This document shows, in pieces, positions 23,346 through 37,300 of a DNA stretch of 64,000 nt. The stretch comes from Strigamia acuminata (lineage: Eukaryota; Arthropoda; Chilopoda; Geophilomorpha; Linotaeniidae). The position numbers and the translations under genes are program-made. Within the stretch, counting starts at the first letter, position 1; each line of letters starts with the position of its first letter. The stretch covers positions 5,355,605 through 5,419,604 of the forward strand of contig OX442321.1 of assembly GCA_949358305.1 (NCBI GenBank), given 5' to 3'. Below the pieces are notes generated by a model, which saw only the letters and a program-made list of their open reading frames with translations, was not told the origin of the DNA and did not search any database.

Positions 23346-26300
23346 GGTCTAGACAAAAACCTAGCTCGACTACCCCTAAAAGCCTACTGGTGCTGGGAAA
23401 TGTGCCATTTGTTGGGGGTTAGCAGAAGAGGAAAAAGAGGTAAAGCAGTTCTGGGCTATGATTAGACTGAGATGCAGTTTCTGAACTCGGCTTTCGTGCC
23501 AGACATGCGGTCATTCGCTCCATGGAAAGGAGCCAAGAAAAGGATCTCTGAAGCAGTTGGTAAATGGGAAATTATGTTTTATCCATACCGAACTAATACG
23601 GTGATGCAGGGCTGGAAATTCTCTCACAATTTGGAATTTACACAGGACTTGGCTGCACACAATATTTTACACGTTTTAAAAGGAAATTAGCAATTTTAAG
23701 TCTTAAGAATATGTTGAGATTTGGTTGAAAACCCTTAGAGGATAATATTGATGCAAGTGCAGATAGCACCTGTCTAGTCACATGGTTTTGTGTTTCAGGG
23801 TTTGGATTTCTGCTAAGTCTTATGTCCAAATTACTAAAAACATTAAAGTTTAAAATTGTTTATTGGACACACATGAATATTGCCATTACCTGTTATTATT
23901 TTTAAAGGGATTTTTTTAGTTTGATTTTGGCATCAAGATGCTGATGGAGGCAATGTTAGTCCTAGCAAGGCCGGGAAAAGTCTTCGTATGTTTGAAGAGT
24001 GTATTTTCCAATATATTGGTTTTCGTGTAATGCATTCCAAAAGATATAGCATTTTGTGGAATTAAGTATATTATCTATACATTAAATAATAATGCAATTC
24101 GTAATATATTTTACAAAATATACTGTATTGACCTGTTTTAAGGGCATGCCACTAAACAGCGAGTTTGACCAGACTTATTGCCACAAGTCGGTATAGTGCG
24201 AGTATTACCGGCATGCCGGTGTAAGTGAATACAATTTTTTTTTAAATTTTGAGCCCAAAACATGCTTAAAACGCATAATTACTTGTAGATGTCCAAGGTG
24301 TAGGAAATTGGCCAAAATTTCTATAAATTTTTCCAAAAATTTAGTAGTAATCTTCAGAATATCAAGAAAACTTAAATTTTAGGCCCAAATTTTAACATAA
24401 TTATTCATCTGGGCAATTTTAAACAAACAAACAAAAAAAAAGTTTTTTTTACTTATACCGGCATGTTTTGCCCTATACCAGCATGCCGGTAGAGACTTTT
24501 TGAGCGAGATTTGAAAAAAAGGATAAACCCATGTCCAACGGCATGCGGTAATAAGCAGGGTAATATGGTATGGGAATAATCGGCATCAAAATAGTAAATT
24601 TGGCTAAGATATGACGCAAAATATTAATTGTATGAATAGAGAGTTTTCTCTGATGGTTAAGTTTCGACGAGCTTTGCCTGGCAGAATCTTGAAAATCCTG
24701 GTTGTTTTGGCCGATTGTGTACGCAGCATTGGGAATGGATGAGATGGTTGATTGCTATGTGGTCACCTCCCGTATACATGGGTTGAGGCCATCATGCGGC
24801 ATGCTTTGTGTTTGTTCCATGCTTGCGTGAACATGGGCTGATCACAGGATAGAACTGAACTGCAGATGAGTACAGCATATCACCGAGATGTCTTCGACAC
24901 TCGTTTCACCGGAGTTTGAATGATTCTAGTGCAGCATAAGAAGCCGTAGAACCTTTCTTGGAATTAAAACCGTTGGGATTGCACATATTTCGTGGCATGT
25001 GAAGCGAATTGTGACACTAAATACTTGGTTATGGCCAATTTAAATGCTAGTTTGCGTATAGAATCCCCCATAGGCTTTGAATTCTGATGTTCTGTTTTGC
25101 TATGTGCCATCAGGATTTTGTTTTCATTAGTTTGACGGATTCTGTTTTTTTTTTTTCTTTTTTTTTTCGTTTTATTACTACCAATAAATAATTTTGTAAA
25201 TGGATTTTTTTTTTTAGTCTTTGAACTCAATTCTATTCTTGACAGCGGAGAAAAAAAAATATTATTAATTTATTTATTTATTCGTTTTTGGAAAAAAATT
25301 ATTATTCACAGCAACATTTATGATGTTGCATTATCAACTTTTTAATCAGTTGTAACATGTTGCAAATGAAATCCTCCACATGTGGGACGCCTTTGATGAA
25401 TAGCAAAATGTGTGGGAGGAATAAAATTAAAATATCAAAGAGTTTAACTGTCCTTGACAAACACATTTTTAAAAAAAATAAAATAAAAATGTAAAAAGAA
25501 TTTGACAACTGCAGCTGATACATTTTTTAAAAATTTTTCCTTAGAATGTTCATTCAGTAATAGCAATATATTATTACATTACATTATATTTACTGAACAA
25601 TTTTTCTGTTTTTGGGTCAATTTGAAAATACTTCCAATCTAATTCAAAACATTGACAATAACGACGACTAAAAGCCGGATATTTATACAAATTCGTTTTA
25701 TGCGCACACAATATGCACCAAAAATTCCATTTTATGCAGTAAATATGTGCAAAAAAATCATCGAGGAAATCAGATGTCAGCTTCTATCTAAACAGCACGT
25801 AACGATTAGCAATCTACGACAAACTACGCATGAAGCCGACAAAGTATGAAAAAAAGCCGATAAACTACGAAGAAAGCCGGAAAACTCATAGAGAATTTCA
25901 TAAAATATCATACCAGGTAATAACTACACACATTGTTGCATTATTACAACAGTCTTTCACGAACTATAACAATTTATCTGGTGCAAAAAAAAATCTAACT
26001 CGGGAATGTACCAATCCTTTCCTTTCCCAAATTTACCCATGGACGTCCCATTTATGTCAGAACACAAAAGTAAGGGAAGAACCAGGTTAGGGGTGGGGAG
26101 AAATAAAGAAAAAAGAACAGCAAGAGCTTATTATCCCTTGTCAATTTGAGGGCAAGGGACAAGTTGGAATTGGGAATTATGGAATGGAGGGAGGGAATGG
26201 CTGCCTTCGTCTTTAAAAGTCCTAACTTGTTGTCCTTGGATCAAAGGAATTAATTTAATTTGAAGAAACAAAAAAAAAATTGAAAAAAAAACGAGGTGAG

Positions 26301-27164
26301 TGATTTTATTTTGTTGCTTTTTTGTGAATTTCGAGGAGGAAATTGGTAGAAAATAATGTAGACGGTTTAGATTCGGCCATTTTGAATGCAAATAAAGGCA
26401 ATGGGTGAGTTGTAGTTTACTCAAGCTCGAGAGCAATTTGCTCGCATTTATTAGCCCTGCAACTATTCCATTGAAAAGCTTTTGTCTGCCCATTATCCAG
26501 GCTGAGGGCAACAAATTTGGGAATCCATGTGCAGGCAAATTTGGACCTTTAAAGTTCACTTCTTTTGGGAGAGAAAAGGTGAAGTGGAATTTTATTAGGC
26601 CATTGTTTTTTTTTTTTTTAAAGAGGTTTTATATCTGGGTTTTGGGAGTTGTTTATGTTTGAAGTGTTTTTTTTTTTTAAGTTTATTTTTCTGTTTTAAT
26701 TTGTCAATTTACATTAATTAAGTGGAAGGGAGAGGCAGGGGTGTGGGAGATGGGGTTATTATTTTTTTTTTTTTTTGGTTGAGGTCAAATGAGGTTGAAA
26801 GGGTACATTTTTAGATGGGGGTTTGAAATATTTGGAGTAAATATTTAGTGCAATTGGTGTAGTTCTTGAAAGGCATTGCAGTAACTCTTGGGGGGATTTG
26901 ATGTGCTAATTTGGTCCAATTCAAGGAGAACATCTAGTGGGTAAGTTATTGGGGTTTGTTTCCAGGGAAATAAATAATTGTTATGCTCCATGGGTTGTTA
27001 ATTTGTTTTGGGATTTGAAAGGTAAAATTTATTTTTTAGTTTTATTTATTTTCTTTATAGGAAATGAAGTTTGGTGACAATTAAGTAAAAAAAAAAATTA
27101 TTTGGCATTTTTAATTGATTTTTGATTTTGTTTAATTGCCCATGTGGTTCAAAAATATATTTTT
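23346..27164. other. Non-coding intronic DNA with scattered repeat fragments
   Basis: No gene found. Noted pieces: 24000-24125, a fragment (ACATTAAATAAT, TTTTACAAAATAT) shared with 27595-27700 and 42780-42920; 24205-24500, CCGGCATGCCGGT and TATACCGGCATG words in inverted orientation, probably a MITE; a T-run near 25145; and a 26.1-26.6 kb stretch with A/T runs. Confidence 0.45.
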
Positions 27165-27590
27165 TACTCGAGTTGCACTCAAAAAGGCACCTCACAATGT
27201 GTACTCCCATTGGTCGAGCCAGTTTACTGGTGTAGTGATCCGGAAAAGTAGACCCAAACACCAGAATTGCATTACAATGTACAGACATTGCAATCGATTG
27301 CCTAGGCAATGGCCTAAAATTCAAACTTCCAGACGATGTAAGCAATAAACACAACAAACATGAGTTTGACATTTTTTAATGTGTAAAACTTCATTTTAAT
27401 GATGGAAATAACATTTTTTATTAAATAAAATCAAAATAACATAAACTAAATTAGTCATAATAATCACAACAATAAATAAAAAACAAAACTACTTCTCCTA
27501 GTAGTAGTATACAGTCTGGAGTTAGTAGTAAACTGGCTCGACCAATGGGAGTACACATTGTGAAGTGCCTTTTTGAGTGCAACTCGAGTA
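27165..27590. mobile_element. TACTC MITE, copy C (426 bp, 62-bp arms with one mismatch)
   Basis: Left arm 27165-27226 and right arm 27529-27590 are inverted complements with one mismatch, beginning TACTCGAGTTGCACTCAAAA. Relative to copies D and F the interior is reversed: the CTGGTGTAGTG...CAAACACCAG hairpin is next to the left arm and ACTACTTCTCCTAGTAGTAG next to the right arm. Confidence 0.92.
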
Positions 27591-29232
27591 TACAATATTT
27601 TGCTTTTTCACTTAATACGTTCCAAAATGTATAGTATTTTGCGGAATTATTTGTACATTAAATAATGCATTTCATAATAAAATTGCAAGAAAGGCGTACA
27701 AATGTTGGGATTGCATTTCTTAATTATCATTCGCAAACCAATAGCATGCAAAAATATATTACAAATGCATTTCAAACTACATTACAATATAATTTCAACG
27801 TATTTTTGAACCGTATGTGGGTAGGTTTGACTTTTTTCTGCTGGTTATAAATTTTCCATGAAATTTTAGAGGTCAAACAGTTAATGATAGTGGGAAATTG
27901 ATTTGTGTTGTTTTTTTTCTTTTAAGGTTATTTGTTTTCCTGTTAGATTGAATGATAAATTAGGTGATGTATTGGATGAGGTTTGTGTTTGACATTTAGT
28001 TTCCTTGAGATATTGTAGGTCTTGTTTTGATTTATTTGAAATGAATTCTAATTTAGAAGAGTCTGGATCGAGTGATATTTTTCTTGGGGAGGAGTTTGGG
28101 GGTTATTTATTGCATGTTGTGAGCAGGAAAAATGCAAGGCATGGAATGTTTTAATTTGGATTGAAACTACCACAAATTGCAATTTTATTGTGAACTGGAA
28201 TTTCTACCAAGTTTGTTACACAATTGTCTGCAGGTGTACAATTATATCCACCTGACTGTAGAATAGATCTTTGGAAAAATAAGGTCACGTGATCTTAATC
28301 CTCTCTATGAGTAAAACCAATGCAAAATAACATTATAACATTGTTAATTTGAAGTTTTATTTTTGTGGGCAGAGCCAAACTGCATTAAGTCATAATTTTC
28401 CAATGGTCTATTGGGTTGAAGTTTTTTTTTGTCTTACTGACTGACATGCATCAATCATTGAGACCGCCGAAAAAGCCGAAAGCGGGTTTTCGCTGCGGAG
28501 TTATGCTCTTAACGGCAAGATGTAAAGCGAAGTCTTCTATAAGCTGATTCCAGGCTTAGATTTCCGTCTGGCTCTTGAAATTTATCTTATCCTGTCCTTG
28601 GGAATCATCTGACTCCAAAGAGCCAAGGGGAAAGGTTTAAGTTTCCTTCCAGGTCCTGGAAAATCTTCTGATGAAATTTGTCACAATAAAACATGTGAAG
28701 GAATAGGGAGGTTTGCAGCTTTAATGCCTATTGCCTTTATTTTGATTCTCAGCAGAAACAACAATAAACTCATTATTAAAAGTAATTTACAGCGTAGTAC
28801 CAAAATATTTTTATTTATTTACCTTATTTTTAGTACTATTAGGCCTAATACTGCTAAATAACAACTGGAATTAGTAAATCGTCTGCGCAGAATGGGATGC
28901 GCAGTACGAATTTAGTATCAAAATACCGGTTGGCCACTGAAATTCTGGGGAAGAAAACATCTGCCATAGTGCAGCATGTGTAAAGGGATTGGGAATTTGT
29001 TCAATTCGAATGCGGATGGCTTTAAGGGTGCACTCTGATTCCTAGCTGAGGATTTGCAGCAAAGGATATTAAGTTTTTAACTCAAAGTTCACTGCAGTAA
29101 AGAAAGAAAGAGCTTCTGTCGGTTGGATTGTTTGCTGTACTCTTCGGGTACATTGCAGTTCGCCGCCCTGTACCTTGATGCTAAATTCAAGCTGCCAGTT
29201 GCCGCTTTGGCAGTAATAGGCATGATGCTGCT
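27591..29232. other. Non-coding intronic DNA
   Basis: No gene. 28830-28950 matches a dispersed repeat also present at 56365-56450 (TAATACTGCTRAATAACAAC, GGAATTAG, AATGGGATG.GCAGTACGAA). Confidence 0.45.
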
Positions 29233-29463
29233 GATATAGTTTATGCACATATAAATGTAAAACTCATGTTTGTTCTGTTTATTGGTGGCTTTGTCTGGAA
29301 AGCAAACAATTTTGAAATTTTGGCTGTTACTTAGGCAATCGATTACAATGTCTGTACATTGTAATGCATTTCTGGTGTTTGGGTCTATATTTTTGAATCA
29401 CTACACCAGTGACACGGCTCGCCAATGGGAGAAGGCCACCCTTTTGAGTCGAACAAGAGTATA
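29233..29463. mobile_element. TACTC MITE, copy D (left arm lost)
   Basis: The interior is nearly identical to copy F (AATCGATTACAATGTCTGTA, CTGGTGTTTGGGTCTATATT) and ends in an arm GAACAAGAGTATA. The distal arm matches F over TTTTGAGTCGAACAAGAGTA, but the inner arm differs (GGCCACCC in D, GGTGTCTC in F). Confidence 0.85.
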
Positions 29464-32400
29464 TATGTTGTTTGTTGTGTTTTCATTGTTGTTTCGGTTT
29501 TGACTGGACGGCGGACCGGTCAGGGGACTACTACTTTTTGTTTGCCAGTTGGTTCATGCCTGGCATAAAGAGGGATAGGTTGTTGTATGATGTGTTGTTG
29601 TTTTGTAAGGGCTCATCAAGATGTCATGACTGTCGCATTATAAATTTCTATCGAGTGATGCCGCTGGTTTCCACTTCCGTTGCAACGATTGTAGTCTGAA
29701 ACGTGTGACATGTGACATCATGAATAGTGAATTATGAATTATGAATTAAGAGTAGTTGTGATGTCACATGTCACATGTCCTTGTGTGCTTAGAATCAATT
29801 CTATTATGGATATTTAGTAGTTCATTTTTGAAAAATTTAATGCGCCGGTAGATGAAGTGGGGCGCGGAAGATCGGCTTGCTTAAAAATGGGTCGCGATGC
29901 TAAAAAGTTTGGGAACTCCTGGTTTAGACGATAACAATACTTTATTTTAAATTTTTTTTAAATAATTGTGGATTACACACTCCTGCTGTCTCCTTGTAAG
30001 TCAGAATGGTGGCTGGTTAAGTTTGCTTTTCGTCACAGTGGGCATGCGTGCAACATTTAAACAACAAAAGATGTTTAACTGCAATTTTAAACACACGTTT
30101 CGAATGCAGCTGCAGTAACAAATTTAATTCACGACAATGATACCGTGTTAAATGCTTGCGCAGATTGAGATGCGCAGTTTGAATTTGGCATTGAGACAGC
30201 AGGTGCAGCAAACAAAGTGTATTTTAAATCCACAAAACTAGAAGTGAGTTTATTAAAATGAACTTCTTTGCAATTTAAAGTCACTTATCACGGCTGCACA
30301 TGTGCAGTAGTTGCACCAGTCTGTTTGTGTTCAACTGTTCAATTTATGATAACACTCCTTTTGTTCTAATTTCTCTGTTTGCTTAAGCCCAAGGCTTGCT
30401 TTTGCTCTTGCTCTTGCTAGTTACTAACCTTTGTTTTTAGTTTGCATTTGCTTCAAAGACTTGATTTCAAGCTGAACTGTTGGAGTGACTGAGTCGTCAC
30501 AGTGTGCAGCTATTGTATACAGTAAGTATACAAACATCAGAGTTTGATGACTAATGAATCATCTATGATCCTATGATCCAACATTTGTTCAAGGGGGTTC
30601 AAGGGCTGTTCAGTGGAGAAGTCAACATTCCCAATTTGAACCTAACTATTGATTATGATAATTTAAAACTATCTTGAATGAAAATCCGACCAATGAGGAG
30701 AGCTGTTTCTAAAAATCAATTGTTGAGTCTGCCAGTCAAGACATAACTGTTTATAAACAGAATCTCCGATTGCCCCAAGATAGCCGAAGTCTTCGATTTA
30801 ACCGTGCTTGATTCCGACATTGCAATATGGTAACGACTATAGGGCCGGGGATCTAGGGGGGAGGGCCATAAGGGCCATGGTCCCCCCTCCCTAAATTTTT
30901 TCTAGATCCACCCTTGTGGGTACAGTCATGGACGAAAAAAACTGTTCTTCGGTTTAGCTGTTTTAAGTTTATCTATCATTATTTGCCCGGTCTATCTTTT
31001 AATGCTGTTGTTAGGGCAAGACGAGAGAGCGGGTCAAGATTGATGTCATTGAATCTCAATAGATTTTTGTGCCGCCTGGTAGATAAACTTAAAACGGCTA
31101 AACTGAAGGGAAGTTTTAGACGCGGCCTGGGTTTATGTATGAATACTGAAAAAGAGACGCCGAAGGTACAAACCTGATAAAATCTTATGGAATTTCACCA
31201 AAATGTGACGAAATCCATAAAATTAAATCAAGTTTGATTTTAAAAAAGCCTGAAAACTCTACTACTATGCTACTGATGAAACATTTTTATATTTTCCACT
31301 TACCATAATAGTCGTGTGCCCTACAACAACACTCACGCCTACTGACGCCCAACTTTTTACATATTTGAGGTCACAGCAAAGTGGTTTTCTCTTGACTGAA
31401 GCATTAAACTCGAGTATACATATTTAATATGCCCTTGTAATTACGTTTGCTGTCAGTCATTTCCTGTCATTTCCATGTTATTTGATATCTCTCCTCTGTG
31501 TTAATGACATTTTAACCATTTTTGCTGGGGCGAGATGGATGGCGGATGGTTGGGCAATGCAGGAGATTAAAAAGGAGTGTGTCTGTGTGTGTCTGTGTGT
31601 GAAAATTTGGCAGTTTCTTCGTTTTTTCTTTCCCCTCCTTCGCTCGAGATGCATCTGTTTTTGGCAACAGTCCAGGGTGATACCATAAGTATCACCATGG
31701 AAACAGCAAGTCGACACTAAGTGTAATTTTTAAGGGATGGCGTTAATTAAGCCGGAAAGACACCGCGGTGTGTGGGAAAATATGGGAAAATTGTGTTTTA
31801 TTTTGCAGTCGCAAATTGGGGAATTGTTTTGCGTTGTCTGTTGTGGTGGGTTGGAATTCGTGATTCATTGATTCATTGATTTTGGCCGCAGTTGTTGACG
31901 GTGGAATTTAGTTTGTGCCGAGTGTTGCAGGAAAGGTTTTCAACTTTTGAACTTGTATTGTAATTAAATAAGCATTGACTATGTGACTAATTAGTTTGAT
32001 GCTTGCAGTTTGGGTTAAAGGGTCTCGATTCTATTGATTTTGGTGCGATTTTTCTTTTAGAACTTCAAAGTGCCAACTCGGGTTTTAATTTTGCGCCATC
32101 ACGTGTGGCCGGAGAGATTTTATGGGCGCGAAATCTGGACATTTTTGATGGGAACTGCAAAATTTCGAAAAGTCATTTAATCTTCAATGTAATCTGGATA
32201 TACTCAGAGGTATTTAGGAGCCCTCTGGTATCAAAACGAAAGAATGTTGTATAGAATGGTCATTAGGCTGTGTGTTGAGTGTTTATTTTACCTTTTATTT
32301 ATTGTAAATATTGTCACTTTTTCTATTATTAAATTAATGTTAGTGTTATTTAAAGAAACTCTTATAATTTGAGTTGAGTGAAGAGTTTCCCGTGATACAC

Positions 32401-32928
32401 TCGCATTGCTCGGTCGGGGTGTACATCACAGAATGTTGGTAAAAACAAAGTTGAAGACAAAATGACAAGACATGACAAGCAACATAAAATTGACTCCCGG
32501 ATAAAGTCCACAGAGCTGACAGTCACGAGCCAATCGCAAACAAGCCGGAGAAATGCACAAGCGGTGGCGGCTTTAACATATGTGAGGCCCTAGGCAAGCG
32601 AGGTCCTTTTGATAAGACACGAGCAAACAAAATGGCCTAGGCCACTATGGTTCGCAAACTTTTTTGGCTTCAGAGCTCTTTGTATACATAAAAATGTTTG
32701 CTGAGCCCCAGGGACCCTGTGACTGTATGTGTGTCTATCGATGTTGGTTACATTACGATATTACATATGTAATTGCCGTTAGAACGTCGATTATCGGAAG
32801 TGAAAACACACAAGCGGCTGTAACATCAAAACACATTATTGCATTACTCTGAAATTTACTGGAGATATTCACGATAATGATGTGTGTACGAGGGGGTTAC
32901 GATAAATAATCGGAATTCTCTTCTGGTG
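29464..32928. other. Non-coding intronic DNA with several transposon remnants
   Basis: 29701-29779: a palindrome with arms of about 20 bp (GTGACATGTGACATCA and its complement). About 29840-29923: a right hAT end (GGGTCGCGATGC then TTTGGGAACTCCTG). 30843-30916: a short element with GGGGATCTAGGGGGG and CTAGATCCACCCTTG ends. 30943-31107: an inverted repeat of about 28 bp (GGTTTAGCTGTTTTAAGTTT). 32643-32680: a hAT-like start (GGTTCGCAAACTTTTTTGGC). No gene. Confidence 0.5.
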
Positions 32929-33566
32929 GGCAGAAAATCGCCAAACCGCTTTGCAACGGAAGGAAAAATTAGTCAAACGCAACGCAGAGTCTGTTCACAC
33001 TGTAGGGCATGTGTGAACAGAGCTGAAACAATTGATGTTGCGTCTGGTCAATCAGATGGTTTCAATGAAACCTGGAATTGGATCTAGTTCTAGAACCAGT
33101 TCCAGAATTCGCAAATGGCGGCTTGTTTGCATGTGGCAAAGTCTCGCCAACCAGACGTGAATCGACGAGAGTTGGAGTCGATCGTGTCTGGTTGGCCGCA
33201 AGACCTTTCCTTGCGTTGCGTCGCTTACTTCAACTTGGAGTTGAAGCAGGAATTGGCGTCAACATCAAGAATTTTCGGACCCAAACAGCTTGCGTTGCGT
33301 CAGTTTTCTTGCATTGCGTCTAGTGTGAACCTAGCTTAAAAGATAAAGATGCTGCAGCGTAGATCCATGAAAACTCTAAAGCTTGCGCTTGCTATGTATA
33401 CTCTGTCTGACCTTAAGAATAGAGAAAACTCCAGCCTTATTACTCCTTACTGTGGAGTGTGTGGCGTCAACGTCAAGAATTTTTGGACGCAAACAGCTTG
33501 CGCTGCGTCAGTTTTCTTTCATTGCGTCTAGTGTGAACACAAGTGTGAACCTAGCTGTATGCTGCA
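32929..33566. mobile_element. Harbinger-like MITE with GTTCACACTAG ends (truncated left, duplicated right)
   Basis: The interior matches 46530-46880 at about 93% (GAAACAATTGATRTTGCGTC, GGAGTCGATCGTG, CTTACTTCAACTTGGAGTTG). The right end (GCGTCTAGTGTGAACCTAGC, to about 33336) is intact. A second partial copy of the right end follows at 33460-33560. The left terminal inverted repeat is missing or diverged. Confidence 0.8.
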
Positions 33567-34322
33567 AAAATGGCTCAACTGCACGATTCAAGCAATGCGC
33601 AATCCCTTCGTTGTTTAATTGCCTGTTTTCGTTAACATTTTACCCAAATCGGGCAAATTCAACAAAAGAACCGGAATAAGCCTAAGCGTTAAGAAAAATC
33701 TGCCGTTAGACGACAAAAAGAAAGGTATTCGCCTAAAACTTAAAGAAATGGCATAAACTTTGTGTAAAGAATAACAATTTGTGGAATATTCCACAGGGAA
33801 CTGCTAGTGCATTCATAAAACCCATTCTTTCGTGGGAGGTTTTAGTACTACCGGACATTAAAATTGTCTCCGAGGTTTGCTTCTACTTATAGAGCAGAAA
33901 GTGCTGTAGTGAAGGATGTAAATTTATTTATTGGAGCGTAGTAATTACACTGTTTACATGCAGCAAGTTTTGAATGACTTGCTGCAAAAATAAGTTGTCA
34001 TGATTTGCTCGTTATTTGTTGATGTCGGTTGGTATTAATAAAGCGAAGTGCATTGCACATAATCGATTTACTTAAGCGGTATAAATGACAGGATAAAGCT
34101 TAAATTAAAATGCAGAATACGAAATCGATTCTCTCTTTCGCCTGATTGAGTTAACCACAAATCACAAACTGCAGCGCTCCGACTCGCGGCCGTAAAACTT
34201 GCTTAATGTTTATGCTAGCAGAACAAATGGAAGAAATTTTTATGTATTGATTTTTTTTTCTTCTCTCGTTTCTTTCTTGTTTTTTAATGTCTAATTTTTG
34301 TTTTTATTTATTTTTTCAACAG
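33567..34322. other. Distal part of NDST intron 1
   Basis: No element recognised. It ends with a long polypyrimidine tract (34247-34320) and the acceptor CAACAG. Confidence 0.5.
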
Positions 34323-37300
34323 GTGACTTTCACGTCTTGAAATTAAAACGGCCGTTTGACTTCCGGTGAAAAATAGGAGAGAAAATTGCGGTGGAAATGT
34401 TGACTTGTGTTTGAAGATTGATTATCAGTGTTCCAAAGTGGTGCGTGTGACAAAAACTAAAAATGGCGGAAATGTATGGCGACCATATTGGATGCGGCTG
34501 AAGCGCCTTAGTGCTTTTTAATAAGGAAGAATTTTTTTTAATTTTTTTTTTTTTTTTTTTTTTTACAAATTTTTTTTAAAATTTTTTTAAAAGTTTTTAT
34601 TTAAAAAAAAAAAAATAAGTTGAGAAAAGAAAATTTTTTACGAAATACGAAAAAAAAAAAGAAGAGTTGAAGGCATCGACCAAATAATCCGGAATGATAG
34701 TGGGCTACGTCGGAGGAAAAATCAAGCGACTGATGAAACGATTTTCTCTCATTACCCACTTCACGATTAGAAAATACTTATTGGTGGCAATCGTCATCAG
34801 CGTGGTTTCTCTATTCACACTGGGCTACTGGGCGTCCAATTACAACCACAGGTAAGGAAAGCCGAACTCGGGCCAGTCAACAAGTCGATACCGATTTGCT
34901 GTTGTCATAGCGACACTGCTTCCGTCCATGCGGAAGCAAATTGATGGGAATAATCATGCGCGACGACGTGCGATTGATCCTAATGTATGCAAATGTTCGC
35001 AGCACTTGTCTTTATTTACATATTTCTTTTTTTTGAAGGATTCTAATTTATATTTTTTGCCTTGTGGCGATTGCGCGTGTTCTCAATGGGGAGATAAGAC
35101 TTTTGCGAGATTTATGGAAACATTTTTACGAAAAATTTTTAGATTGACCGCAGAGAAATAAATTATTCGAGTGATAGAATTTTTTTTTAAAAAAAAAAGA
35201 CCTTAGGAGCATTCAAACTTCAAAAGACGAAATTGTCTTCTTTTTAAATCACTTAAAGAAGCGAATTCACAATTGAACGTACTAAACAAGTAAACATCTG
35301 TAATGCATTGACGCATTACATATTAGACTTCTAAACCCCTTCTAGAATTGTAGCAAAGATAAACACATTCGGGATCGAACTGAATGTTGAATTTAGCTCG
35401 ACGCAAATGCGCGATGTAGATGCCGAAGTCGCAAAAACGCGATATAGATGTCACGCACGCTACTTCCGGAAATGACGAATATTACGTCAAAGTGAAATGA
35501 AGCCGGAAGTGCGCGGACAGACGGACATGACCGTTTTATTAGACTTTCTAAGCATCAGGTTTAGTAGTCTAAAATTGGGCTGAGCTAAAACGATGGCTGC
35601 CTACAACATGTGGTATACTCTGTCCTGATACAATGTTGTCCTATTTCCTAATTGGTTGAGCCGGATTACGCCTAACTGTGGACTGTGCTCTACTAAGTAG
35701 AAAAGCAGTTCTGTTTATTTTCAATGAGTTTTAGTGTAAAAAGTGATAAGAAGGAGGGATTTTATTTTATTTTCTAAAATAAGCTTTTTTTCTTTTTAAT
35801 CAATCAAACAATGTTAGCATAGGTTGTTGGTTTCTTTTGGCAGTGAACAAAGGTTTATTTATTTATTGGTTGTTTTGCCTAGTTAGATTACAATTCTGGT
35901 GTTATGGGCTACTTTTTTGTGCCACTACACCCGTGATACGGCTTGAATTAGGACAACGTTGTATCGGGAGAGAGTATAGCAATAGCATTAGCAGGTGCAG
36001 GTGTTATCTTTTGTAATATCCCAAGAAAAGTTATCCGGATAATTTTTTTGTTGAGGTAGCTGATTGGCTGTTTCCGGTCTTAAACAAGGCTTCAATTGGT
36101 CTTGAGCTGGCGAGGAATATTGTCATCTAAAAGCCTGAATGGCTGAGATCATGAACCAAGGATAACATGGACACGTATCCACACGTTCAGTGCGTTTTGC
36201 CACTGATGGCACCACATAGCCGCAACTGTATTCTGGGATGACAACAGGTAACAAAACGACACAATGAATCAATAGGAAATAACACGCGGATACGTGTTCA
36301 TGTTATCCTTGGTTCTTGGTTAGATTGCAGATTTTTTAAAGTTTTTTTGCCGTCTTCTGCTGAAATATTAATTATTTCCTTAACATGGAATTTATTGTTT
36401 GGGTGGTTCTGGCAGAGGATGGAAACCACTACAACAACAACAAGAAAAAATATAGGAATTCAGGCGTGCCAAAGAGCCATTTGGCACTTGCAAGTAGCCG
36501 CTGTTAGCAGGACGACATTATTGTACATTCTTCAGATGCCAATGTGGTTGAACTCACAACAGTAACATGTGTAATTCCATTAAAGTTTCAAGTTTGGCGA
36601 AAAGCCGAAAAGTTGTTCTAATGTGGCACTCATACAGCAAAATCCAAATTAGCATCTCTTCTCCTTCCTTCATCTATCATAATAGTTAGTTAGCGCCACA
36701 ACTACAGTTAGTGACCGGTATCTTGATGCTAATTTCAAACTTCCGAACTTTGCATCACATTCTGCACATGCGTTTAACATGGTACCATGTTGTAAATTAC
36801 TTTTGTTAATGAGTTTTTTTGTTTATTTACTTTATTTTAGCATTATTAGGCTCAATATTAGGCTTAATACAGTTAACCTTCGGAGGCATAAGGGTAAAAT
36901 GTACACGTTTTGGTATAAGGCATTATGCGTTTAGGGACAATTTTTAGGTCAATTGGTTAAAGTGCTATTTTCTTTATTTTTAGTTTGCAGCTAATTGTAT
37001 AGAGGGTGCAATACGTAAACAATAAAAATAAATAAGTTTGAACCATCTGGTGGTGGTTTTAAACACTACTGGTAAAAGCCAAAAGCTGTTGTTCGAAATG
37101 CTCTTTACTAACGCAGCAAAGCCAGCTTTAAAGTTACGCTGGAACTTTAAGACACAAAAAACTTCAAATCAGAATAATTAATTAAATAAATAACCAATAT
37201 CTATAAATTTCACCTGAGTTATAGTCTGTCATCATATAAGCATAGTTACAAATTTTCAGCAAGAAACAATGAACAGGGATAAAAATTTCCTATTCAAGAA

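Noticed and set aside
33078-33323. ORFs of 74-98 codons at 33.1-33.7 kb and 46.6-47.0 kb that resemble each other
   Set aside because: Similarity reflects two copies of a Harbinger-like MITE; the frames are not maintained selectively and lack transposase motifs.
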